64,000 nucleotides of DNA from Phytophthora sp. 'mugwort' (Eukaryota; Oomycota; Peronosporomycetes; Peronosporales; Peronosporaceae), in contig JAUCEF010000008.1 of the NCBI GenBank assembly GCA_033558025.1, positions 3,410,001 to 3,474,000 of the forward strand, read 5' to 3'. A program made the position numbers and the translations under genes. How positions within the stretch are numbered: the first letter of the stretch is position 1; every line of letters starts with the position of its first letter. The notes below the pieces were generated by a model that was not told the origin of the DNA, searched no databases, and saw only the letters and a program-made list of their open reading frames with translations. Positions 20,278-35,129 of this stretch are shown one piece after another.

Positions 20278-20901
20278 TTACACCTGATAAGCCTGGAGCG
20301 TGGCAGGCGCGCCGAAGTGGACCTGGTCGCACTTGAGCTGCACGGCCATCTGGCGGATGGCGCTGGCGCTGCGAAGGCAGCTCATGTAGCGGTCGTCCTT
20401 GGCCGAGCCCGCGATGTCGAGACGCTCGCGGGTTTGCATACGCACGCGCGCCACGCGGTTCGCAACCCAGATCAGACAGACCAGGAAAACCGCCAGGCAA
20501 ACGCCGAACGAAGCGAAGTTGCCGTTAAACAGGTTGATCAGCATCAACACGAGGAAGAGCAAGCGGCCGGTATAAGCGACCAGGTCAATGAAGAACCCGA
20601 GACCGCACGAGTTAAGTCCCAGACGCGTCTCCAGCTGCGACAGCGGGATGCATGGGCAACAGCAGACCCACCAGTAGTAGGCCGTGCGCAGGTCAGCGTC
20701 GTGCAAGTCCACAGTCCACACATTCATACGTAGGCCATTCGGGTCGAAGTCTGCGCCCGCCATGTCAGGCGTCAGTGCCTTGTGGTCGGGTGTCAACACA
20801 GTCACGTATTCGCCGTTGCTGGGGCTCTCGCCAACGAAAGCAGGATCAGCCGCGGGCGTCGGCAACGGGAGCTGTGTCTGCGTCTGCTTCTTGTCGGTCA
20901 T
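20278..20901 (-). CDS. PLAC8 family Cys-rich membrane protein
   Basis: Single exon, 207 aa. A proline-rich N-terminal tail is followed by the PLAC8 signature CCCPCIPLSQLETRLGL (about residues 80-96) and two hydrophobic spans (FFIDLVAYTGRLLFLVLMLI and FGVCLAVFLVCLIWVANRV). The C-terminal domain has a further conserved pattern, RYMSCLRSAS. Relatives include plant FW2.2/PCR-type and animal PLAC8 proteins, implicated in metal transport or growth control; its role in this organism is unknown. It converges on the FYVE gene with a 199-bp gap and is divergent from the lyase-family gene. Confidence 0.8.
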   Translation of the reverse strand: MTDKKQTQTQLPLPTPAADPAFVGESPSNGEYVTVLTPDHKALTPDMAGADFDPNGLRMNVWTVDLHDADLRTAYYWWVCCCPCIPLSQLETRLGLNSCGLGFFIDLVAYTGRLLFLVLMLINLFNGNFASFGVCLAVFLVCLIWVANRVARVRMQTRERLDIAGSAKDDRYMSCLRSASAIRQMAVQLKCDQVHFGAPATLQAYQV

Positions 20902-21565
20902 TGCTGTGTCTTGTCGCTTTCGTTGCTGGCTGCGCGGTTGGCCTGTCGCTTAGGCTTACAGTCGACGAGTTCTGTGTCCTTGCCGGTGTATGTGGAAGTG
21001 AGCCGAGTAGATTACGGGATGCGGGTAACATTTCCATGGATGATGCCTGTTTCAGCGACACGTGACTATAATGTGACATATCTTGCCCAAATCGATGCAT
21101 CGGTTTGCAGAAGTGTGATAAATCTGTTCATTAAAGAAAACTGCTCTACGAGATGGTCCAACTGTAGGCAAAGATCGGTGACCCTTCTTCAAAGGGGTTG
21201 CTAAGCAACTTGCTGGGCTGGCGTTGATTTGCCGCGAGTGCAGCTGCCGGCACCGTGCCCGAGTCGGACAGTCCGACACGACGAAGAGTGTCTACATCGG
21301 GCATCAGCCTTGCTGCTGTTAGAAACTTGGTAAGCGCACAGCGTCATTTGTGTGGCGGCACACCTTTTAGCCCGGTGACAGTCAATTTCTGACTCGGCGA
21401 TTGACAAGCATACAGATATATTTTTTGGAACAAGTATCAAAATAGCGGTACCCACTCTCTTGACATTACTATGGATATTCTTTGCGGGGATTTGTATTTT
21501 AGAGGGACATAAGGGATACGAGGTCATCTGTCTTTTTAAACTTCAAACAGCTCACTTGAACGAGC
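20902..21565. other. Divergent intergenic region (PLAC8 / lyase-family genes)
   Basis: 664 bp between two outward-facing genes, so it should hold both promoters. Near the + gene, AACAGCTCACTTGAACGAGC (21547-21566) weakly resembles the oomycete initiator. I see no coding sequence. Confidence 0.35.
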
Positions 21566-22513
21566 ATGAGCTCCGCACCGCCTTCTCGCTCGACGCAGCC
21601 TCAGCGCGTGGCGAGGCTGCGCGAGCTATTAACACGTGAGGACGTCACAGTGATGCCCTGCTGCTTTGACGGGCTCAGCGCCAAGCTCATCGAGCGCGCG
21701 GGCTTCGAGGTGGCCTTCATGACGGGCTTCGGCGTCTCCGCCGTGCACGGGCTGCCCGACACGCAGCTGCTGTCCTTCGGCGAGATGGTCCGCAGTGCAG
21801 GCACCATCTGTGAGTCACTGCGTCACGTTCCATGCATCGGCGACGGCGACACGGGCTACGGCAACGCCCTGAACGTCAAGCGGACCGTGACTGCCTACGC
21901 GCAGGCGGGTATGGCTGGGATCATGCTGGAGGATCAAGTGGCCCCCAAGCGATGCGGACACATGACTGGTAAGGCCGTTGTCACCCGTGACGAGGCGTTT
22001 GCACGAGTGCGTGCGGCGGTGGACGCTCGCAGAGAAGGACAGGTGGACATTGTCATCATGGCCAGGACAGACGCCAGAGGGACCCACTCGCTGAACGAGG
22101 CCATCGCGCGCTGTAAAGAGTTCGCGAGACTCGGAGCCGACATCACGTTTCTCGAGGCGCCGCAATCTGTGGAGGAGATGGAATTGTACTGTAGGCAAGT
22201 GCCGGGCCCAAAGATGGCCAACATGGTGGAAAATGGACTCACTCCCGTGCTGCTCCCGGAGCAGCTCGGCAAAATGGGCTACACGCTGGCGGCGTACCCG
22301 ATCACGCTGCTGAGCGCTAGTATTAAGGCGATGGAGGAGGCGCTGAGACTGCTTAAGTGTCAGACGGCGGGAGGGGAGAAGAAGGAAGGAGAGGCGGACA
22401 AGAACGCGACCCCGAGTACTGAGTTGGACAAGCTGCTCTGCGAGTTTGCGCATGTGAAGGATGTCGTGGGCTTTACCGAGTACAACGCAGAGGAGGAGCG
22501 CTACAAGCAGTGA
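21566..22513 (+). CDS. Isocitrate lyase/PEP mutase superfamily enzyme
   Basis: Single exon, 315 aa from ATG 21566. A TIM-barrel enzyme of the ICL/PEPM superfamily: metal-binding DGDTGYGN (about residues 92-99), the loop EDQVAPKRCGH with the family's catalytic K-R-C-G-H, and IMARTDA. The length fits the methylisocitrate lyase/dimethylmalate lyase/CPEP mutase subgroup rather than full glyoxylate-cycle isocitrate lyase (over 500 aa). The KRCGH Cys argues for a C-C lyase over a phosphonomutase. Substrate is not settled: 2-methylisocitrate, 2,3-dimethylmalate or oxaloacetate are possible. No mitochondrial presequence is obvious. The C-terminal tail carries a charged Lys/Glu insertion. Confidence 0.85.
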   Translation: MSSAPPSRSTQPQRVARLRELLTREDVTVMPCCFDGLSAKLIERAGFEVAFMTGFGVSAVHGLPDTQLLSFGEMVRSAGTICESLRHVPCIGDGDTGYGNALNVKRTVTAYAQAGMAGIMLEDQVAPKRCGHMTGKAVVTRDEAFARVRAAVDARREGQVDIVIMARTDARGTHSLNEAIARCKEFARLGADITFLEAPQSVEEMELYCRQVPGPKMANMVENGLTPVLLPEQLGKMGYTLAAYPITLLSASIKAMEEALRLLKCQTAGGEKKEGEADKNATPSTELDKLLCEFAHVKDVVGFTEYNAEEERYKQ

Positions 22514-23000
22514 ACGAGCGTTGTACCTGGCGACCAAAATCAAGTCGAATCAACGTGATTCTTCATAACAATGGGACATCATCAGCCTGTGATTGGGTCT
22601 GGCAGCACAGCCTATTCAATCGAATTAGTTCTACAAGGGTCGTCGAGGTGGCAGCTGGATGTTCAGGCAGCAATGGCAACGGGTGTAAGTAGTAAGTTAT
22701 GCATCTGGAGCTGTGAATATCAGCTGAAGCTACTCGTCAATAGTCACTCGAAATGCCCTCAATTCCTCGACCGTGACGCCGCTATACTAGATAGGCAGTG
22801 CCAACTTTCTAGATACGCTACCACATCACAGCCTACCACACCTTCTACCAGGTAGCCACAACTCTAATAATACGAGTATGCTATTGTGTCTTTCCTCTTT
22901 AGTGCTGACGCTTGATTGAGCAACTCAATTCGAGTGTTGTTCCAGTTATTTGATCATATACTATCCGACCAACCGTAACGAGTCCTGCAATCCCGGTCAA
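22514..23000. other. Convergent intergenic region, nothing recognised
   Basis: 487 bp between the 3' ends of the lyase-family and sugar transporter genes. No coding sequence, repeat or RNA gene is evident to me. Confidence 0.4.
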
Positions 23001-24521
23001 TCACTTCGACGATAGACGCCTTGCGATAAACTCATCCTGTATCTCGTGCATCGTCTTACCCGACGTCTCTGGTACCAGCGCGTAGACGAAGAGGAACGAC
23101 AGCGCAACTGTGCACATGAATGGTGTGAAGCTAAGGTTGACCAATGCAGCCGCAATATACGGATAACCCAGACCCACCGCGAGATTGCACAACCAGCTAC
23201 AACCAACACAGAGAGAATTACCCATCGCTCGAACATTATCCGGAAAAAGATCCGCCATAACCACCCACGCTAGCGACCCAAGACTCGACGCGAACGTGGT
23301 AACGTAACAAGCTGTGAAGACGATGGCAAGCGCAGGCAAACTAGTAACGAGCGACAATGTGATGCCAATAGCACTGATAAACATGCCCGATAATCCATAC
23401 AAGATGAGCTTGCGGTTGCCTAGACGAGCTGCCAACATGCCGCAGAACATGGTCGGCAGTACGTTGACAAAGTTGACAGCGACGATACCAATACGATCAT
23501 CCGAGATACCAGCCTGCTCGAAGAGAGTGGACGAGTAGAAGAAGACAGCGTTGATGCCTGTGAGTTGTTGAGCCCCCGCTACACCGAGAGCTGTCAGGAG
23601 TTGCCGAACTAGCATCGGTGAGAACAATGTGGCAAGATCACACGGTTTAGGGACTGCTGCGGGAGGTACGGCATACTCACAACCGGAGGCGTCGCGTTGT
23701 ACGGAGTGACCCTGTTTAATCCAAGTCTTGACGAGGTATACGTTGTCTTGACCAAATAGACGCGCCAGCTCTTGCTCTGCGAGCTGCTGCTCCCCCACCA
23801 TCAACAACCACGTAGGACTCTCAACCAGCAGGAAAGGTGCGAGCGACAGGAACAACACGGCTAGTACGACTGGGAACGCCGCGATGTAACGCCAACCGGT
23901 GCTCGTGTCGGCGAAGAAAAAGGTAATGGCCACCAGTAGATTGCCGACCGTAATAGCGATTTGGAAGCCCACACCGAGGCTATTGCGAAGAGTTGGAGGG
24001 GAGATTTCACTGATAAAGCCAGGGATGACTGCAGTGGCTCCACCGGATGCAATGCCGGAAATCACTCGTCCAACGATAAACATCCACATGCTAGAGGCGC
24101 TGGCTTGCACTACAGCACCAGCAATCATAAAGAGGCAGTTGGACATCATGATGCGTTTGCGTCCGAACTTGTTGGAGAAGCGACCGATCACTAGAGCACC
24201 AATCATACCACCAAAGATCCAGGCGCTGACGGTGATAGTCCATTGGGCTTTGGTATGCCCCGGGAACATGAGGCAGGTGCCAGGTGCGATGGGTCTAGCG
24301 TCACACTCTTCTTCATTGTTGAATGTCGTGAGATTCAACTGGGTGGTAGACCATCCGTACTGCAGCGGTTGTAGTAGTGCCACTAAGACGTTGGCGTAGA
24401 GCACCCAGCGCGGCCGAATGGGGGCGTGCACATCCGGTACAGCTGAGGTCGTGGCTGCGACTTTCGGTGTCGGCACCACTCGAATATAGTCGCTGATACT
24501 GCTTGGTGACGCAATCTCCAT
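23001..24521 (-). CDS. MFS sugar transporter (GLUT/SP family)
   Basis: Single exon, 506 aa from the first ATG (24521); the frame extends upstream only to a TTG. Twelve membrane spans in two halves. Sugar porter signatures are visible: RFSNKFGRKR in the loop between TM2 and TM3, RVISGIASGGATAVIPGFIS-E near TM4, LLVESPTWLL after TM6, QQLTGINAVFFYSS in TM7 (the QxxTGxN hexose-binding motif), and VPETSGKTMHEIQ after TM12. A hexose facilitator or proton symporter of the plasma membrane is likely; substrate is unknown. An extended extracellular TM1-TM2 loop contains two Cys. Confidence 0.9.
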   Translation of the reverse strand: MEIASPSSISDYIRVVPTPKVAATTSAVPDVHAPIRPRWVLYANVLVALLQPLQYGWSTTQLNLTTFNNEEECDARPIAPGTCLMFPGHTKAQWTITVSAWIFGGMIGALVIGRFSNKFGRKRIMMSNCLFMIAGAVVQASASSMWMFIVGRVISGIASGGATAVIPGFISEISPPTLRNSLGVGFQIAITVGNLLVAITFFFADTSTGWRYIAAFPVVLAVLFLSLAPFLLVESPTWLLMVGEQQLAEQELARLFGQDNVYLVKTWIKQGHSVQRDASGCEYAVPPAAVPKPCDLATLFSPMLVRQLLTALGVAGAQQLTGINAVFFYSSTLFEQAGISDDRIGIVAVNFVNVLPTMFCGMLAARLGNRKLILYGLSGMFISAIGITLSLVTSLPALAIVFTACYVTTFASSLGSLAWVVMADLFPDNVRAMGNSLCVGCSWLCNLAVGLGYPYIAAALVNLSFTPFMCTVALSFLFVYALVPETSGKTMHEIQDEFIARRLSSK

Positions 24522-25597
24522 TTTATTTCTTGTATCGACGAAGTCGACTTGGCGGCCACGTGGTAAATTCAATTCTGATGGACTGAAACATCCTCAGGTT
24601 TGGAGCTGCTCGTGTCTTTAGATCATTGCCGTTCTGGAGGGACAAGCGCTCAACTAACGGCCGCGATCATGTCGAAAAGGGAAAAGCAGTTGCCGTTGCT
24701 GTTCCTAGGAACAGTGGAATTGATTATTGGAGACTCAAATCGTGATGCGACGGTAGTTCGAGACGGAAACTGACCAAGCCCGCGGTACACAACCGAAAGT
24801 TGACTGCAAAAAGCGCAAAAGAATGGGAGTGGTGGGGAAGACGAACCTCCTCCTTTGAAATTTCCAGTGACAACTTCAGCGTAAGCCATCTAATATACCT
24901 GTACATGTACAAATACAGTTTAATACTTCTGATGCCCACCCACTTCTGACAGTGCCTGAGACATATCCGGATATAATACATGAAGTGAATTGTTTTCAAA
25001 GCGTAGCTATCAGTTGCTTGGACTACCACCATCATGGTGTCCATGGTGATGGAGTCACCAACAGTGAGCGTTTCAAGCTCTCTTGACAATCAATATTATG
25101 TTCTCTGCCGCTTTACGCCATCGAACGGCGAGACTCAGTGTTTAGTCCAGTTGGGTAAAGGTGCACTCGTAATATTTCACTCTGAACTGTGGCTGTAAAA
25201 ATGAGCATAACACGCCGGCAAAGCGTGCGATGCACGGGGATAGCTCTTTACTTGCCACGAAACCGTCGTAGCGACGAAATGCACGTCCAGCTGACAAGTT
25301 ACGTTACATCCACTCGCAGTTAAACGAAATATGACTCGGGTCCTGCACAGCTACACCCCTCGAGGGTCTCTATGTTCGACGGCCAAAAGCGGCAGAGAAA
25401 CATATATTTCGATTCCAGAGAGCTTGACATTGCGCTCGCTTGGCGACCACAGCACTATAGTCCAACCAAACCGTAACTTGAAATTACAAGAAGTAGAATT
25501 CTCTATCTGTACCTAAATGTAGCAGGATTTGTTTTTCATGCACTAACAAATAGTAGTCGAACCAAGTAAAACATTTACTCTATCCACACGGACGTTT
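24522..25597. other. Intergenic region, nothing recognised
   Basis: About 1.1 kb between the sugar transporter start and the 3' end of the Dus2-type gene. Reading frames here are short, and I find no domain, repeat or RNA gene. Confidence 0.35.
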
Positions 25598-27518
<1,921 letters not shown>

Positions 27519-27862
27519 TGTGGCGGCTGGGCTGGTCGAAGGAATTCTGAGCGTCGTCCAGTGGCTTCCGCGTGCGTCAGTATGATATGCCTTCATTAAA
27601 TATCCTTTTGTATTGATGTTTAGTAGGTTAGCTGAAAATGGTACGTTTCTTAAGTACTCGATACCTAACGGGATTCGCTACTTAAGCCACTCAAATGTAG
27701 CCATCTGTATTATTTTTAGTTCAACTTGAATTCGGTGCTTGCTGGTAAATATAAACAAAGCTGGTATTTTGACTCCAAGGTGGCTGTCGGCTCAAAGCTC
27801 ATCGTGTTGGCGGCGACGGTCTCACCAGCCCCAACGCCATCCGTCAGCAATAGTAGACAGGT
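27519..27862. promoter_or_regulatory. Bidirectional promoter region, Dus2-type / MOK-like genes
   Basis: 344 bp between two outward-facing starts (27518 minus, 27863 plus). No coding content is supported. Core elements for both genes must lie here, but no clear oomycete initiator is visible. Confidence 0.4.
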
Positions 27863-29474
27863 ATGCGGAAGTACAGACTCGTGGCCAAGAAGGGAGAGGG
27901 CACCTTCTCAGAAGTGCTCAAGGCCCAGAACGTTAAAGACAGCAAGTTCCATGCAATTAAGTGCATGAAGAACCACTTCGAGAGCATTGACCAAGTTAAC
28001 AATTTGCGTGAGATCCAGGCGTTGCGAAGGTTGTCGCCACACCAGCATATTGTCAAGCTAGAGGAGGTACTGTACGACCAGCCGTCAGGTCGACTGGCGC
28101 TGGTCTTCGAACTGATGGACGCAAATCTGTACGAGATGATTCGTGGGCGTCGGCATTACCTGAAGCCCGACCTTATTCAGTCGCTGATGTACCAGCTCGT
28201 TAAATCACTTGACCACATGCATAACAAAGGCATTTTCCACCGAGATATTAAGCCGGAGAATATTTTGGTCGAGGATAATAGCAAACTCAAGCTTGCGGAT
28301 TTTGGGTCCTGTCGCGGCATTTACTCCAAGCAGCCGTACACTGAGTACATTTCCACGCGGTGGTATCGTGCTCCTGAATGCTTGCTCACAGACGGCTACT
28401 ACGGCCCGGAAATGGATATGTGGGGCGTCGGCTGTGTTTTCTTCGAGATCACATCGCTCTACCCGTTGTTCCCAGGCTCCAATGAACTGGATCAAATCCA
28501 CCGTGTACACAAAATCTTGGGCACACCAACACCAGAAGTTCTGGAGATCTTCAAGCGCAAGGGAGCTGCCCACATTGACTTTAATTTTGCTAAAGAGGAA
28601 GGTACCAGTATTGCCAAACTTATCCCGCACGCTTCACCCGCAGCGATCGACCTTATGCACAAAATGCTGGCATACGACCCGAGTAAGCGCATGAACGCAC
28701 GCGAGGCATTGCGGCATGAATACTTCCGGGAAATCCGCGAACTGGAAGAAGCTACATTACGGGCACAACAACAGCAACAACAGCAACATTTAATCCAATC
28801 TCAACAGCAGATTTCAGTAGGACAACCGATGACCTACAAGCAGCGTAAGGGCAACGATACTTGCGACGACAAAGTGCCTCTACCATCAATTCAGAATGGG
28901 TGCGTCGCTATTTACTTGCATGTTTGTTATGGGCTGAACACTAAACTGATTCCTACATTGGTTGGGTTTGTGTAGATCGCATGTTTCACAGACTACGAGT
29001 GATACAAAAGACTATGGTGTCTATGACGCAAGCGAAGACGAGTTACCGCCGATCAATAACACCGTGGGTGGGAGAGCGATCGCGAGCATCACCAAGGGCA
29101 AAACTAGCAAGTATTCCTATGGTAACAAGAACGGAAACAACAACAAGACTAGCGAAGGCAGTCAAACAGGGGGATCACTGTATCCCAGCGGAGTTTCGTC
29201 GCTGTCCAAACAACCGAAAGGCGGAGTAGCGAACGGAGGCAGCACGAACCGATCCATATACCAGGACGCCAAGAGCCGCAAGAATCTCGTGGCTAACGTG
29301 GCGCTGAAGAAAGGCATCCCGTCTGCGCGAACAAAAAAGACCGTGAGTAGCTCCGCAACGTATGCGGACGTCTCAGGTAGGGTCTAACATGCAATGCAAC
29401 TTTAACGTTAATATGTTGGTTTAATGCCTGCTAAATGACTGTTTGTTGCAGGCTCCAAGTCGCGGCGTAAGTGA
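27863..29474 (+). CDS. MOK/RCK-family serine/threonine protein kinase
   Basis: Exons 27863-28899, 28976-29376 and 29452-29474; product 486 aa. Introns are 76 and 75 bp. The last exon encodes only the basic end GSKSRRK, which fits the family's C-terminus better than reading through to the TAA at 29385. The kinase domain (about 4-285) has GEGTFSEV, AIKCMK, FHRDIKPENI, ADFGSCRG and the TEY activation-loop dual phosphorylation motif before ISTRWYRAPE. This resembles the MAK/ICK/MOK group, which regulates cilium length and intraflagellar transport and is activated by a CDK7-related kinase. A Gln-rich run and a basic Ser/Gly/Asn-rich tail follow. A ciliary role in zoospores is inferred. Confidence 0.85.
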
Positions 29475-29699
29475 CGAAAGGGAAGTTGTGCAATATCACA
29501 ATAATAGTAGGGACTAAACTACCGCAAGTAGTATCCGTGTGCCTCCATGCGTTGTTGCCAATACAGTAGCATTTTTCTGTTTGTTGTTCCGTAATTTTGC
29601 GTTTTGTTTTTTGCTCAACTAAATTTGTCCAGTTCCATGTCAAATCTCAAGAGAAGTGGTATTTACAGTATTGCAAGAAGAAGAAGAAGACCAGCAAGG

Positions 29700-30734
29700 A
29701 TGAACATGTTCGGGGCGCACGCGTCGTCGCCGCAGTGGACCATGGCGACGATGATGAAGACCAGCGGCATCACGGAGGACGTGCAACAGCACCTGATCCG
29801 CGTATACGCGACGCTGGGGGCCTGCGTGTTGTCGGCGATGCTGAGCTCGGCACTCATGGTGGCTTTTGGCCCCGAGCGCTATTCATTCATGGGCTCGTCG
29901 CTCGTGACCACGCTGGGCTCCATCTGGCTCTACATGGAGCCTGTGCAGAACTACAACAAGCGCTTTGGCATCCTCATGGCGATCTCGGCTGCTATGGGCC
30001 TCACCGTGTCCACACTGGTCGCTGTGGCGATTCAAGTGGACCCCAGCATTCTCGTCTCAGCCCTGTAAGGAAGAACTGCGCCATTAATGGTGGTATTAGG
30101 GACAACACAGCTAAACTGACGTGCTGTATGTGGTGTGGTATGACTGTAGGCTCCTGACGACGCTGGTGTTCATGTGCTTCACGGGAAGCGCCTTGTTCGG
30201 TGAGTGGAACTGCTGGGTGCAAGAATGTGTGCGGTTTGTGCTGGTCACGAGACTCATTTGTTATCTGGTTGTTGATGCTGCAGCCACCCGTCGCTCGTAC
30301 CTGTACCTGGGTGGCATCCTGAGCTCGGCGTTATCGGTGCTTTTCCTCTCAAGTGTGCTGAACCTTTTTGCCTACTCATCGTTCCTGTTCAACGTGAACC
30401 TGGTACAACTAGCAGCAGTGGTGTCGTCAATGCGCAACTATCTGACCTATTGTGGTGGTATGCACTTCAGTACGGCGGGCTCTTCATGTTCTGTGGCTAC
30501 GTGGTGTTCGACACGCAAATGATCATCGAGAAGGCCAGCATGGGCGACAAGGATGTGCTCAAGCACACACTCGATCTATTCATGGGTGCGTGTCCCATCT
30601 GCCTTTGTGCTGTCACTGAGGTGTTGACAATGTGCTGTTCTGTAGACCTGATGTCCATCTTCGTGCGTATTCTCGTGGCGCTTCTCACGAACAACAAGGG
30701 CGGCAACAAGCCCCGCAACAATCACCGCGACTAG
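29700..30734 (+). CDS. BAX inhibitor-1 family membrane protein
   Basis: Five exons: 29700-30064, 30150-30199, 30284-30402, 30471-30585 and 30646-30734; product 245 aa. Donors are GTAAGG, GTGAGT, GTACAA and GTGCGT. Each junction restores the family pattern, for example LFNVNL|YGGLFMFCGYVVFDTQMI and LDLFM|DLMSIFVRILVALL. Six to seven membrane spans. The end is hydrophilic and charged (KPRNNHRD), as in BI-1 proteins, where the charged C-terminus matters for calcium or pH sensing. Likely an ER membrane protein that restrains cell death and calcium release. The frame is open upstream to 29604, but BI-1 N-termini start near MNMFGAHASSPQW, so 29700 (or 29706) is preferred. Confidence 0.85.
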
Positions 30735-33707
<2,973 letters not shown>

Positions 33708-35129
33708 GCGATATGTTGTTGGAGTAGCGCGAGCGAGCGGCGAGAACCGACCGAAGCAGTTACGAACAGTTAGGAGGGTCGTCGAATACAGCAGAGTGAG
33801 GAGGTTCGAGAGATCGTGAGCGCATGCGGGATACGAAACCTTTCTAGTACACTATTGCCATGCTTGTGGACGCTCAATGCTAAACTGCGGCAGCAATACA
33901 CTGTTGTATTGAAAAAAATAATAATGCCACGCTACGTTTGCCAGAAGATCTGAAATTTCCGCTCCGCCATGCAATAAAAGCACACATAGGCTCGAAAATT
34001 AATTGGCGACGACGTCGCCGACGTGATTTAATTAGGAGCAGTTTGAAAAGGGAGACGGCTTACTGCTTACTAGTACAATATTTAGAGCACTCAGACCCTG
34101 AGAGTTGTGAATCTGTAGGCACGGTTATCAAAGTTGAAAAGTAATTACCGTATAAACCTATCTATAAATAGTAAAGAGGGTTTCGAAATGTGGAACGTGG
34201 GATAGGTGCTGAAATTAAATTTCAGAGAACAGAATAAGCAAACTGGGTCTGTACTATACATGCATTTCTGTACTTAAAATCGTCATTATTTATGTACAAA
34301 CCTAGTCATGTATACCTGTACTTAAAATCGGCAGTATTTTAAGTACATGTACGGACCCAGTATAATGTCTCTAGCATGCATCTCTTCCGTCCCACGCGTC
34401 ACATTCCTATCCTAACGTTCACTTAAGACGTTCGGGCCCAGTAATAACTGCTGCGAAGCATTGATTAGGCAGATTCGATCCAATAATTACCAAGTGCGTT
34501 TTTCCAAAGGGCCACGCCTTCAGGCCAGAAAACGGTGGGTAGTAAGCTTCCCATCATTACGAAGCTCATTTTGGCCATCCTCGCGCAGCAAGTTTACATT
34601 TCATTTGCATTACAACAACAGTAAAACACTTTGATATAAACAATGGCGGGATTCTTTGGCCGCATAAGCCCCCGAATACGAATGTGACCTTCTTGGTTTC
34701 CGACTCTCACCACGGAAGTACAATTAAGTGAAGACAGTATATGTTATGGTGTGTGTCGAAGAGTATCAAGAGAATAAAAAACATCAGTGATCTTTCATTC
34801 AGGATGCCCGATACACCAGAAATCCAAATCGAAGATAATATTTATGACCCTTTTTAGAACTTCTTAATCGATTCTACAAAAATGCAGATGCTATGCCTTT
34901 TCATTCGTACTTAGCCGAAATCATGCAGGTACACTTTTACAACTGACGGCAGAAAGAAGAACGCACGCACACACTCTGCGCGCGCGCCCTGGAGCCCTAG
35001 CTGCAAGGCCCCCCCACGCGCCATACAGCGTCACGTGCCTTTCATTAGATTCTGCATCGTGTAAAGGATACTCCAGGCTCCGCATCGGTGTAGAGCAAGC
35101 CATCATCCTCCCCGCCCCATTCCGTCAGC
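33708..35129. other. Intergenic region with a small repeat element
   Basis: 1.4 kb between CDC48 and VPS15. AT-rich in the middle; no coding sequence is supported. It contains the short inverted/direct-repeat element at 34242-34361. The last 200 bp become GC-rich, with CCCCGCCCCATTCCGTCAGC directly before the VPS15 ATG as a probable core promoter. Confidence 0.4.
34242..34361. repeat. Foldback/MITE-like element, 120 bp
   Basis: Ends are complementary: ACTGGGTCTGTAC (34242-34254) and GTACGGACCCAGT (34349-34361), 12 of 13 matching. Inside are two imperfect direct copies of CTGTACTTAAAATCG...GTAC (34268-34297 and 34316-34346). No flanking duplication is obvious. Probably a short non-autonomous transposon. 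Confidence 0.5.

Noticed and set aside
21815..22543. 242-codon minus-strand frame opposite the lyase-family gene
   Set aside because: GC-rich shadow of a conserved enzyme; no motif of its own.
24522..24572. 17-codon extension of the sugar transporter
   Set aside because: Starts at TTG; the ATG at 24521 gives a normal transporter N-terminus.
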